This document shows, one piece after another, positions 25,843 through 34,067 of a stretch of DNA of 64,000 bases. A program made the position numbers and the translations under genes. Source of the DNA: Cupriavidus necator N-1 (GTDB lineage: Bacteria > Pseudomonadota > Gammaproteobacteria > Burkholderiales > Burkholderiaceae). The stretch's first letter is position 1; every line of letters starts with the position of its first letter. Under the pieces are notes generated by a model. That model searched no databases. It saw nothing but the letters and a program-made list of their open reading frames with translations, and was not told the DNA's origin. Where the stretch lies: the NCBI RefSeq assembly GCF_000219215.1, contig NC_015727.1, positions 744,001 to 808,000 on the forward strand, written 5' to 3'.

Positions 25843-26589
25843 TCACACGCTTTCAATACTGGTCGGTTCTGTTACTACAACGATCGCCTGGGCATCGCCT
25901 TCAAGGGCTCGCCCGCGATGGGGTGTGCTCGACTCGAAATACAAGCTGTCGCCTGCTTCGAGCACGTAGCGCTGAAGCTTTCCCCCGATCTTGAACTCGA
26001 ACTCTACTTTTCCCGATAGCAAAAAGACGAATTCTTCGCCAGGATGCTCGAAAAAGTAATCGAGGTTGATTTCAGAGGGGAAGGTGAACATAAACGGATC
26101 CATGTGTTTGGCGTGCTTCTTATGCGCAAGACTCACATAGTCGTATCCGTAGGCACTCCCTCCCCGAACTACGGGTTTTCTCTCCCAGTGATGGACGATT
26201 GAAACTGGTGAGTCGACACTATCGTCTGAGGCCGTCGTCCCACTCTGGTCTGGATCCAGAAAGAAGTAGCTCAGCTCCAATCCCATCGCCCGCGCGATAC
26301 GCGCTAGCGATGCGATAGGAGGCGCCTTCTTTCCATTTTCAATCTTGGAGAGGTACCCCTTCGTGAAGCCGGACCGATCAGCGAGCGCTTCCAGCGTAAG
26401 ACCCTGTTCAATTCTGGCTTGCCGCAGCCGTTGGCAGACAGCCTCCTCATCCTCTGAAGGGGAGAGGGTTGAACCGGGATCCTGCCGGGGTGCTCGCTCG
26501 GACTGCAAGAAACTTCGATTTCGCTCTAGAGTTTTGGCCGTCATGCTTGCAATTTCCATTCGCCTAGAAGTAGGGATGGGAAACTTCAT
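25843..26589 (-). CDS. XRE-family regulator with C-terminal cupin domain
   Basis: About 248 residues from ATG 26589; ATGs at 26559 and 26544 are possible alternatives. An N-terminal basic leader precedes the helix-turn-helix (LRQARIEQGLTLEALADRSG, FTKGYLSKIENGKKAPPIAS). The C-terminal cupin (HPGEEFVFLLSGKVEFEFKI, LEAGDSLYFESSTPHRGRAL) binds a small effector. Such PuuR-like regulators usually control nearby transport and catabolic genes, here probably the MHS transporter and the cupin-ferredoxin pair. Confidence 0.88.
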   Translation of the reverse strand: MKFPIPTSRRMEIASMTAKTLERNRSFLQSERAPRQDPGSTLSPSEDEEAVCQRLRQARIEQGLTLEALADRSGFTKGYLSKIENGKKAPPIASLARIARAMGLELSYFFLDPDQSGTTASDDSVDSPVSIVHHWERKPVVRGGSAYGYDYVSLAHKKHAKHMDPFMFTFPSEINLDYFFEHPGEEFVFLLSGKVEFEFKIGGKLQRYVLEAGDSLYFESSTPHRGRALEGDAQAIVVVTEPTSIESV

Positions 26590-26689
26590 CTGTTTCCCAT
26601 GAAGATTGTAAGCGGATTCGATCGGCGAATCACCCTAAAATGTGCATTACTGGCCTCTTATTTGCCGTCAGACTTCGGCAAAAAACCGT

Positions 26690-28030
26690 TTAGGACTCAA
26701 ACAGGCTGTCGCGATAAGTTTCCGGACTGAAAACAGTAGCAATGAAGGTTACGGCGCCCAGAACAGCAATCATGACGGCTACGCCAATGAAATGGCCTTG
26801 GCGAGCCAGCAATGCAGTAGCAAGCATTGGTGCGAGGCCGCCACCTATTCCTGCTGCCACCTGGCATCCAAGCGACGCCCCACTGTATCGAACCCTTGTT
26901 CCGAAAAGCTCAGGCAGCAAGGCGGCCTGCGGTCCATACATGGAGCCATGACCTAGGTTCATGCAGACGGCAATTGTAAGTGCGATCACGACCGAACTGC
27001 CCGTCTGGATGCTGAGAAACATGGGGTATGCGGCTGCGATGGTAAAGACAGAGCCCACGAAGTACAGTGTCCGGCGACCCCAGCGATCCGAGAGCCACCC
27101 AAACAGGGGGATGGTAATTAGCTCCAGCGCAGCACCGAGCAACACACCATCCAGAATGATGGCTTTTGGAATGTGCAACACCGTAGTGCCATAGACCACC
27201 ACAAATACCGTGAGGATATAGACCCAAGCAACCTCACAAACCTTGAGACCAATACTGATCAAGAGGTTGCGCTTATGCTTCGTCAACACTTCCAGAAGAG
27301 GGATCTTGGGCGGCTGTTCGCTGCTTGCTGCTGCAGCCTCAAAAACAGGTGATTCTGTGACCTTGAGACGAATGTAGAAGCCAAGGAGCACTAGTACGGA
27401 GCTGAGCAAGAAAGGGATGCGCCAGCCCCAAGAAAGAAACTCTGCATCAGGCATACGGCTCAAATAGGCGAATATTCCAGTCGAGGCAAGCATCCCAAGT
27501 GGGAAACCAATCTGCACCAGGCTGCCAAAAAATCCGCGCTGGTTGCGTGGCGCGTGCTCGATAACCATGAGAGCCGCACCACCCCATTCACCGCCGATGC
27601 CGATCCCTTGAATCACTCGCAACAGGATCAGCAGCGCTGGCGCCCAGGCCCCAATTTGCGCGTACGTAGGTAGTAAGCCGATTGCAAACGTTCCCCCGCC
27701 CATCATGAACATTGTGGTCATGAGCATAGTTTTGCGACCGATCTTGTCGCCAAAGTGTCCGAAGACAGCACCTCCCAGTGGACGAGCAATGAATCCCACA
27801 GCAAATGACCCAAGCGCTGCAAGCGTGCCCATTAGCGGATCCAGCGAGGGAAAGAAAAGCTTGTTGAACACAAGCGCAGCGGCGGTCCCATAAAGCAAGA
27901 AGTCATACCACTCCACCATAGTGCCGATGACGCTTGCCATTACCACCTTGCCCATGCTGTTGCTGGCACTGGTTTGATGTGAGGAGGGAGAGACCCCCAC
28001 CACGCGACCTGAGTCGGAAAACGCATCCAT
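26690..28030 (-). CDS. MFS transporter of the metabolite:H+ symporter (MHS/ProP-like) family
   Basis: From ATG 28030 (AGGAGA just before it) the protein has 446 residues and twelve hydrophobic helices. Signature blocks: GTMVEWYDFLLYGTAAALVF, FIARPLGGAVFGHFGDKIGR, IQGIGIGGEWGGAALMVIEH, FGWLSDRWGRRTLYFVG. MHS members take up small carboxylates, osmolytes or aromatic acids with protons. It is transcribed away from the cupin gene at 28291. The 260-bp gap between them holds the divergent promoters. Confidence 0.9.
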   Translation of the reverse strand: MDAFSDSGRVVGVSPSSHQTSASNSMGKVVMASVIGTMVEWYDFLLYGTAAALVFNKLFFPSLDPLMGTLAALGSFAVGFIARPLGGAVFGHFGDKIGRKTMLMTTMFMMGGGTFAIGLLPTYAQIGAWAPALLILLRVIQGIGIGGEWGGAALMVIEHAPRNQRGFFGSLVQIGFPLGMLASTGIFAYLSRMPDAEFLSWGWRIPFLLSSVLVLLGFYIRLKVTESPVFEAAAASSEQPPKIPLLEVLTKHKRNLLISIGLKVCEVAWVYILTVFVVVYGTTVLHIPKAIILDGVLLGAALELITIPLFGWLSDRWGRRTLYFVGSVFTIAAAYPMFLSIQTGSSVVIALTIAVCMNLGHGSMYGPQAALLPELFGTRVRYSGASLGCQVAAGIGGGLAPMLATALLARQGHFIGVAVMIAVLGAVTFIATVFSPETYRDSLFES

Positions 28031-28290
28031 GAATGTCTCCTGTTTCCTATTCGTCCTTTCGGCGGACATGTTGTTTCATAGAACAGCGCTTGCATAGTAC
28101 ACCGACAGGAAACTTTAGCAAGCATGCAAGGGTAAACAAGGAAACAAATGTGCCGTAAAGGTAACTGCATCTCGGATATCACCCAAAAATAGGTTGACTA
28201 AAGGGAAACTTGGCACTACATTGTGGAGCGTGCGGCAGCGCATTTGCACCTGCACCAAGCAAATCCACTAGGTCACATAGGAGACGACTC

Positions 28291-28707
28291 ATGACCGACA
28301 TCGCTGAAAGCAAGCACTTTGCTGAGCGCCTGAAAGGCAAGCTGGATCCCACTCCCGGAGGGTCTGTATATGTGGATCCGAACACCTTCGAATGGGAGCC
28401 CTCCCAGTTCGAAAAGATTTCCATGAAAGTGCTGTACCGCAACGACGAGGCCGGAGAGATGACGGTGCTCCTGAAATGGGAGCCGGGTGCAGTGCTTCCC
28501 TTCCACAAGCACCCCGAAATTGAGCAGAGCTACGTACTGGAAGGCTCGTTCTACGATCACGACGGCATCTGCCGTGCAGGGCAGTTTGTTTGGCGCCAAC
28601 CTGGCTCGTTGCATGAGACCCACTCTGACGAGGGCTGCTTGCTTCTCGCTGTCTACCGTAAGCCAAACGTCTTTTTTGGTACCGCAGGCTTCCGCAAGTC
28701 TTCGTAA
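28291..28707 (+). CDS. Cupin-domain protein (ChrR-like)
   Basis: 138 residues from ATG 28291, with TAGGAGAC before it. The beta-barrel motif is clear: GAVLPFHKHPEIEQSYVLEG (His-His-Glu metal site), FYDHDGICRAGQFVWRQPGS and LHETHSDEGCLLLAVY. Likely a metal-binding small-molecule enzyme or sensor; there is no attached anti-sigma domain. It is followed after 62 bp by the ferredoxin gene with a hairpin between. Confidence 0.85.
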   Translation: MTDIAESKHFAERLKGKLDPTPGGSVYVDPNTFEWEPSQFEKISMKVLYRNDEAGEMTVLLKWEPGAVLPFHKHPEIEQSYVLEGSFYDHDGICRAGQFVWRQPGSLHETHSDEGCLLLAVYRKPNVFFGTAGFRKSS

Positions 28708-28726
28708 GACCACGGCCGACCGGTAG

Positions 28727-28753
28727 GAGAACTGCGGGCTTACCGCAGTTCTC
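28727..28753 (+). other. 11-bp hairpin between the cupin and ferredoxin genes
   Basis: GAGAACTGCGG and CCGCAGTTCTC pair across GCTTA, ending 16 bases before the ferredoxin ATG and just ahead of its AAAGGAG ribosome-binding site. Without a T-run it is more likely an mRNA processing or stability element, or an attenuator of ferredoxin translation, than a terminator. Confidence 0.55.
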
Positions 28754-28769
28754 TGTAAAGGAGCAGATC

Positions 28770-29090
28770 ATGGCGTACGTAGTAACCGAGCCCTGTATCA
28801 ATTGTCGCTACGGAGAGTGCGTAGGGGTCTGTCCCGTAGAGGCGTTCCATCAAGGGCCAAACTTCATGGCAATCGATCCTGAAGTTTGCATAAACTGCTC
28901 AATATGCGAAATGATCTGCCCGGTTGCGGCGATCAAGAGCGAGTACGACCTTAAAGACTCTGAGCAGCAGTTCACCGAAATCAACCGCCGTTTGGCCAAC
29001 ACATGGCCAGCCGTAAATGTCGGTGATGGCCCCCTGCCCGAGGCCGACGCATGGTCATCCCGCCGCAATAAGGTCGAGTTCTTAGAATGA
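28770..29090 (+). CDS. fdxA: Ferredoxin of the seven-iron (FdxA) type
   Basis: 106 residues with eight cysteines: Cys9, 12, 17, 21 in the first motif and Cys40, 43, 46, 50 in the second. The first-motif spacing CxxCx4CxxxC is that of Azotobacter FdI, which holds one 3Fe-4S and one 4Fe-4S cluster; the usual Cys24 is Glu here. The C-terminal 50 residues (SEQQFTEINRRLANTWPAVN) form the extension typical of FdxA. It probably supplies electrons to an oxygenase or reductase not encoded here. Confidence 0.9.
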   Translation: MAYVVTEPCINCRYGECVGVCPVEAFHQGPNFMAIDPEVCINCSICEMICPVAAIKSEYDLKDSEQQFTEINRRLANTWPAVNVGDGPLPEADAWSSRRNKVEFLE

Positions 29091-29931
29091 CCTTCGTATT
29101 TGCGGACTGGCCCTGAACAGATGCAGCAAAGGTGATGGGAGCATGCGAGCAAACGTGGGTTCGGGGAGCGCAATCCTACGAAAATTGCGGTCGCGTCGGA
29201 TGCGTGGCACACCTACCCGGACACCGGCTACGAAAGAGCTGCAGATTGCGATTCTGCGTGGGATTGCTTCGGCTGCCCAGCAATCCAGGTAATTCCCGGA
29301 TTTCCAGTCCAGCACGTAGTCCAGCCAAAGCATTGGTGCGCAGGCGGTTTCGAAGCGCCTCGGATACAGGGGCTCGTAGAAGTGCGTACAGGCGTCTAGC
29401 TTCAGGGGGCTGAAATGGTCGTTTCCGTGAGCGGCTATTTCTTGTCCGACGACGGTCCATCTATCTTAGGGCTTGTGCGATGCGGGCGCTTGCACGTGGG
29501 ATTGGACGAGCGGCAGAAACGGCCGATGACCATCCGACAAAAGTACGGTGGTCCGTTGTTTGAGCGGAGCGGCCGCATGAATGGCTGTCTGAGCGCGAAG
29601 ACGCACAGCTGACGATGGCCGGCTACTGACGTTGCCGTTTCGCTATCTCTGGATCGATAAGGCACGATAACCGGGCCTTATTATCCAGGGCGGCGCCGCC
29701 TCGCGCTTTTTTCTGAGCGCAATCGCCCACGGGTTGGCGTCCCATGCGCCTGCGCCATTCGTGTGCGGTATATACAGCATGGTGAGATTTGTGACGACAA
29801 AGCCACAATCACAGAACTCATACCGCACACGTGACTGCAAATCATCTTCGCTGAGGTCCAATCGTTTCGGATATTGCGAATTCGATTATTTCGAATTACT
29901 ATACACTCACATGTCTTCCGGGGGACTTCCC
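29091..29931. other. Gene-poor stretch with IS-like debris and a 64-bp repeat
   Basis: No intact gene is seen. Bases 29416-29610 read partly like a coding remnant (GLVRCGRLHVGLDERQKRPM) that could not be assigned. The 64-bp repeat at 29616-29679 is listed separately. The last 150 bases, with AT-rich GAATTCGATTATTTCGAATT around 29878, should hold the promoter of the toxin-antitoxin operon. Confidence 0.4.
29616..29679. repeat. 64-bp direct repeat, copy 1 (other copy at 55828-55891)
   Basis: Both copies are identical from TGGCCGGCTACTGACGTTGC to AAGGCACGATAACCGGGCCTT's last base and in the same orientation, 26 kb apart. Sequence to the left of both also shares short blocks such as CGGCCGCATGA. 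It lies in gene-poor DNA in both places. It could be the conserved part of a small intergenic repeat or an IS end. Confidence 0.75.
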
Positions 29932-30393
29932 ATGCACGCAACCATCACCAACACGACGCTGCCTTCGGCAGACGAAAGTGCTATCGCTCGGGAATCGAGC
30001 CGCAGCCTGGCGGTGGCCTTGGACAGCCGATCCGATACGCAGCAATTCGATTTCAAGACTGACAAGGGCGAGTTGCATAGTGTCACATTGCCCACCTCTG
30101 CGCTGAGGCTTCTCGTCGAGGTTCTCGCGGAAATCGGCCAAGGGAACGCCGTCTCCATCATTCCCATTCACGCCGAGCTGACGACGCAAGAGGCCGCGGA
30201 CCTGCTTAACGTCTCTCGACCATACTTGGTTCAGCTTCTGGAGAAGGGCGAGATTCCGTTCCGTAAAGTCAACACGCATCGGCGCGTCCTCTACCAGGAC
30301 GTTGTCAGCTACAAGCAGCGCATTGATGACGAGCGACGCAAGGCACTAGACGAACTCGCAGCGCAGGCCCAAGAGTTGGACATGGGCTATTGA
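29932..30393 (+). CDS. Helix-turn-helix (excisionase-type) antitoxin of a PIN toxin pair
   Basis: 153 residues from ATG 29932 (MHATITNTTLPSADES). The C-terminal half contains an excisionase/MerR-like HTH: ELTTQEAADLLNVSRPYLVQ, LLEKGEIPFRKVNTHRRVLY, DVVSYKQRIDDERRKALDEL. Its stop is two bases before the ATG of the PIN-domain gene. The likely role is to bind and neutralise the toxin and to repress the operon at the AT-rich dyad near 29878-29900. An upstream ATG at 29911 would add seven residues. Confidence 0.8.
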   Translation: MHATITNTTLPSADESAIARESSRSLAVALDSRSDTQQFDFKTDKGELHSVTLPTSALRLLVEVLAEIGQGNAVSIIPIHAELTTQEAADLLNVSRPYLVQLLEKGEIPFRKVNTHRRVLYQDVVSYKQRIDDERRKALDELAAQAQELDMGY

Positions 30394-30395
30394 GC

Positions 30396-30968
30396 ATGAC
30401 TTCCAACTTCGCTGTAGTCTACGATGCCTGCGCTCTCTATCCTGCTCCGCTGCGCGATCTGCTGATGCGGCTCGCGCTGACCGACCTGTACCGTGCAAAG
30501 TGGGCGAATCAAATTCATGACGAGTGGATTCGCAACCTCCTTGCGCGGCGGCCGGAGCTTTCCGCGGATCGCCTTGCAGGCACGCGCGAACTGATGAACC
30601 GAAGTGTTCGCGATTCGCTGGTTAGCGGCTATGAGCACCTTATTGAGTCCATTGAGTTGCCTGATCCTGATGATCGACATGTGGTTGCGGCCGCAATTCA
30701 TAGCGGCTCGGAGGCAATCATCACGTTCAATATGAAGGACTTCCCGGAAACCGCACTCAAGGAGTTCAACGTCGAGGCGATCCACCCGGACGATTTCGTC
30801 GTGGACCTCTTTGATCTGAATGCAGGGAAGGTCCTGGCGGCAGTGGCGGAACACCGTGCATCTCTGAAGAATCCACCGAAGTCTCCTTCGGAGTATTTGA
30901 CTACCCTTTCGGCGCAAGGCCTGACGCAAACGGTGTTGATCCTAACGCAGTACAGTCTGGCAATCTGA
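30396..30968 (+). CDS. PIN-domain toxin (RNase-type)
   Basis: 190 residues from ATG 30396. PIN motifs: Asp at VVYDACALYP, Glu at IHDEWIRNLL, DPDDRHVVAAAIHSGSEAII (acidic pair) and ITFNMKDFPETAL (last Asp). The C-terminal extension (about residues 140-190) is typical of PIN toxins paired with excisionase-type antitoxins. They cleave RNA when the antitoxin is lost, giving plasmid or island stability. It sits at the left edge of the defence island. Confidence 0.85.
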   Translation: MTSNFAVVYDACALYPAPLRDLLMRLALTDLYRAKWANQIHDEWIRNLLARRPELSADRLAGTRELMNRSVRDSLVSGYEHLIESIELPDPDDRHVVAAAIHSGSEAIITFNMKDFPETALKEFNVEAIHPDDFVVDLFDLNAGKVLAAVAEHRASLKNPPKSPSEYLTTLSAQGLTQTVLILTQYSLAI

Positions 30969-31019
30969 ATCCCCGGCCTCATCTTGGCATTCCGCCGCGA
31001 CCGATGCTCGGCCTCCAGA

Positions 31020-31154
31020 CGTCGTGGCAAGGCGGCGACGATCGGGTACCGCAACGCCGCGGGGCAGAGTTGGGACGGGCAGGGTGAGATGCCCGACTGG
31101 CTGCGGCGGGCGGTCAATGCGGGGCAGAGTGTGGAGTTTTACCGGGTCGGATAG
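31020..31154 (+). pseudogene. C-terminal DNA-binding fragment of an H-NS-family protein
   Basis: 44 codons read RRGKAATIGYRNAAGQSWDG, then QGEMPDWLRRAVNAGQSVEF, ending YRVG and TAG at 31152. The YRN...WxGxGxxPxWL pattern is the H-NS C-terminal domain. The oligomerisation half is absent and no start codon is present, so only the 3' end has survived next to the PIN toxin. Confidence 0.7.
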
Positions 31155-31312
31155 TGATGCTTGAGGTTATCCCCCGCTTCAACAGCGGATCGGTCTGAGG
31201 CCCCGAACTTCCTGTGATAGCGGCTCCCTTTGTCTTGGCATGCTCCCGACTGGGGGTGGGAACATAAGAATAGCCTTGCTACGCCTTACTTCGACGTCTG
31301 ACCACCACGCAC
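31155..31312. other. Intergenic, promoter region of the CcbP-like gene
   Basis: No gene is seen in these 158 bases. Confidence 0.4.
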
Positions 31313-31681
31313 ATGGCAAAGCGCAGAATTGACAGTAAACGCGAACAGCGCATCTCGATGGAGATCGTTGTCGACGCATACACCGAAGAAGAATGCGCGA
31401 TGGCGTGGTACTGCCATCTTGAAGAAACACTGAGCTTTCCATTCGAAGCGCGGGTACGTCAAACCTTGGCCGCTTCTCCGCTACGCGTCAGTGAGCAAGT
31501 CTGCGTCACCGGACTCGCTCATGACCAATTGTGCCGCTTTGCCATTTTTGTTCGAGCGCAGCACAACCAGCGTGATCTCGTCGTTCCCCTTGCCCAACTT
31601 GTCCCGCTTCGCGCCAACCAGAGCACGAGGCTTGCGGTCTCCGACTGGCACTACTGGTGCGACCAAGGCTACAGCTTCTGA
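31313..31681 (+). CDS. CcbP-like calcium-binding protein
   Basis: 122 residues: basic leader MAKRRIDSKREQRISM, then EIVVDAYTEEECAMAWYCHL, EETLSFPFEARV, SEQVCVTGLAHDQLC, RDLVVPLAQLVPLRANQSTR, AVSDWHYWCDQGYSF. The DAYxxEExAxxWYxYLEExLxFPF start and the WHYWxxxGYxF end are the hallmarks of the CcbP family, named after a cyanobacterial Ca2+-binding protein. Acidic residues near Tyr-Thr-Glu-Glu would hold calcium. No operon partner. Confidence 0.8.
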   Translation: MAKRRIDSKREQRISMEIVVDAYTEEECAMAWYCHLEETLSFPFEARVRQTLAASPLRVSEQVCVTGLAHDQLCRFAIFVRAQHNQRDLVVPLAQLVPLRANQSTRLAVSDWHYWCDQGYSF

Positions 31682-31912
31682 GCATCCCAAGCCCATGCGC
31701 AGCCGGACACATCCTTCGCCTGAATCCCCAGTGGTGGGGCCAGTTTGGCCCGCTTTCACGTCTAACTACGGCGGGCGAAGGTGGGGATGAATGCGAGGAC
31801 CTATCCGCTGCAGAAGCGCGATTCCAAATTGTGCGGACTATCATTACGTTTGCTGAATTCCAGGCCTTTACCACTAGGCCGGAAGCGGCCTGAAGAATTG
31901 CCCTGATTGCCT
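31682..31912. other. Intergenic stretch before the XPB-like gene
   Basis: No recognised gene; presumably the promoter of the following gene. Confidence 0.4.
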
Positions 31913-33691
31913 ATGCCCATAATTTCCCTCAATGAAGCGCTGAACAATCTCACGGTAGACAATCTGAAATCGCTGATGCGCTGGCTTCCAGATGCTCCAC
32001 GCATCGGCAAGAAGGGTGGGCTGGTTGAAGAGATCCTACGGAACCTTGCCGGCGACAGGCTGAACGCGCTGTGGGAAGGGCTAGACGAAACTCAACGTCT
32101 GGCGGTGGCAGAGGCCACGTATGCGGGCGACGGCTGCTTCAATGCCATGCAGTTTCGAGCAAAGTACGGGCGTTTGCCGAACTTTTCGGTCCGGGACGAG
32201 CGGCGCCGATACCACCAGCATGGGCCGCCCACGGCGTTGTGCCTGTTTCTGTACTACCAGAACGGATTGCACTGCGTGCCCACCGATTTGAAGGAGCGGC
32301 TCATGGCATTCGTGCCCGCGCCCGAGCCTGTCCGGCTGGACACGGTCGATACGCTTCCCGGAATGTTCGGTGAAAGCCCGTTGACGGTGCGGCTGTGTGA
32401 GCGCGATGCCCTGGTGGATCTACCGCTGTTACTGCGTCTGGTGGATCAGGGAAAACTTAAGGTCAGCGAGAAGACATCGCTGCCGGGCACGGCAACGTTG
32501 CAATTGTTGTGCGGGCAACTTTCCGGTAGCGACTACTACGCCGAGCACGCGCCGGGTCCCACCGATCAGGAGATTGGGCCAATCAAGGCACTTTCTTGGC
32601 CGATGCTGCTTCAGGCAGCCGGGCTTGTGCAACGTAACGGCAGCAAGCTGGTGCTAAGCAAGGCCGGACTGACAGCCCTGGCGACCCCAACGGCTGACGT
32701 GCTTGGGACAATCTGGCGGAAATGGCTAAAGGCGACGCTGCTTGATGAATTTAGCCGCATCGATGTCATCAAAGGGCAAAAGGCCAAGGGCGGTGCGATG
32801 GCTGCAGCGGCGCCGCGCCGCGCCGCGATCGCCGAGATGCTGCAGCGTTGTCCGGCCGGCGAGTGGATCAGCATCGACGCGCTTTCTCGCTTCATGGTGG
32901 CAACTGGGCGTACTTTCGACGTGGCCCGCGACCCTTGGAGTCTTTACATCTGTGAGCCGGACTACGGCAGCCTGGGGCACAGCGGCTACCATGACTGGGA
33001 CATTCTACAGTTGCGCTATATGCTCTGCTTCCTGTTTGAGTATGCGGCGCCACTTGGCATCATTGATATCGCATACACCGAACCGGCGGGGGCTCGGCCT
33101 AATTTTCACGATATGTGGGGAACGGATGAACTCCAGTTCCTCAGTCGCTACGATGGCCTGGCCTATTTTCGCGTGACCTCGTTGGGTGCCTATTGCCTTG
33201 GCGCCAGCGGCCACTACACGCCGGCGCCGGTCCAGTCTAGCGTAAGGCTGTCTGTCATGCCCGGCATGCAGGTCAAGGTTATCGCGGGCCGTCTGTCGGC
33301 AGAAGAATCGCTGGTTCTGGGCGTGTGGGCGACCGAAGAGGCGGACAGACTCTGGCGGCTGGACCTTCAGAAGGCCATCGTAGCAGTCGAGAGGGGGCAT
33401 GACATCGCCGAACTTCGCGAATTCCTGCAGGGACGGGACCACCAGCCGCTGCCAGACACGGTGGAATCCTTCATCAAGCGGGCTGGCAAGCAGGGCAAGG
33501 CGCTGAAAGTCGCGGGGACCACGCTGCTGATTGATTGCAATGACGCGCAAATGGCAGCCATGCTGGCCACGCGCAAGGAGACCGCCCATCTGTGTCTGCG
33601 CGCCGGTGATAAGCATGTGGTAGTGCGGCTCGAGGACGAAGAAAAGTTCCGGACACATATTCGCGCGTTGGGCTATGGGATGACGGCCTGA
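31913..33691 (+). CDS. XPB/Ssl2-like helicase-associated-domain protein without a helicase core
   Basis: 592 residues from ATG 31913. The N-terminus has a SAP-like segment (LNNLTVDNLKSLMRWLPDAP, IGKKGGLVEEILRNL). The middle resembles winged-helix repeats (ALSWPMLLQAAGLVQRNGSK, DVLGTIWRKWLKATLLDEFS, EWISIDALSRFMVATGRTFD). The C-terminal 150 residues (SVRLSVMPGMQVKVIAGRLS, LWRLDLQKAIVAVERGHDIA, ELREFLQGRDHQPLPDTVES) match the helicase-associated XPB/Ssl2-like domain. No P-loop or DEAD box is present. It lies 376 bp upstream of jetA on the same strand. A link with Wadjet is only suggested by position. Confidence 0.75.
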   Translation: MPIISLNEALNNLTVDNLKSLMRWLPDAPRIGKKGGLVEEILRNLAGDRLNALWEGLDETQRLAVAEATYAGDGCFNAMQFRAKYGRLPNFSVRDERRRYHQHGPPTALCLFLYYQNGLHCVPTDLKERLMAFVPAPEPVRLDTVDTLPGMFGESPLTVRLCERDALVDLPLLLRLVDQGKLKVSEKTSLPGTATLQLLCGQLSGSDYYAEHAPGPTDQEIGPIKALSWPMLLQAAGLVQRNGSKLVLSKAGLTALATPTADVLGTIWRKWLKATLLDEFSRIDVIKGQKAKGGAMAAAAPRRAAIAEMLQRCPAGEWISIDALSRFMVATGRTFDVARDPWSLYICEPDYGSLGHSGYHDWDILQLRYMLCFLFEYAAPLGIIDIAYTEPAGARPNFHDMWGTDELQFLSRYDGLAYFRVTSLGAYCLGASGHYTPAPVQSSVRLSVMPGMQVKVIAGRLSAEESLVLGVWATEEADRLWRLDLQKAIVAVERGHDIAELREFLQGRDHQPLPDTVESFIKRAGKQGKALKVAGTTLLIDCNDAQMAAMLATRKETAHLCLRAGDKHVVVRLEDEEKFRTHIRALGYGMTA

Positions 33692-34067
33692 GGTTTGCGC
33701 CCGTCGGTGGTGCCATGCCAGGGGCGAGCGCCATGCGACGGGAAGATAGATGGGTGACGGCCCGGCCGCAGACGCAGGCCCTGGTGCTGGCGGGTGGCTC
33801 GATGCCGCCGAGCGGGTCCCGGTGACGTCCCGTCCCCCATCGTATTTGGGCCAAGTCCAAATGCCGTACCGATTCCGGCTCATAAGGCAACTACCGGGTC
33901 GCCAGGGCGCAGCCCCCACAGGGTGCGCCGGCGCCAGGCGTAATGGAATCCCTGAAGCAGGTCGCGCGGCGGGGCAGTGCAGTGCGGGGTGGTATCGTAC
34001 GATTTTGTTCGCTGCGTCGATGGTACGCAGGTGCAATGCCAGAGTATTAAGGGGGACATCAGCCGCC
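33692..34067. other. 376-bp gap between the XPB-like gene and jetA
   Basis: No convincing gene on either strand, and no long hairpin or T-run that would clearly separate transcripts. The jetA ribosome-binding site GGGGGA lies at 34051-34056. Confidence 0.4.
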
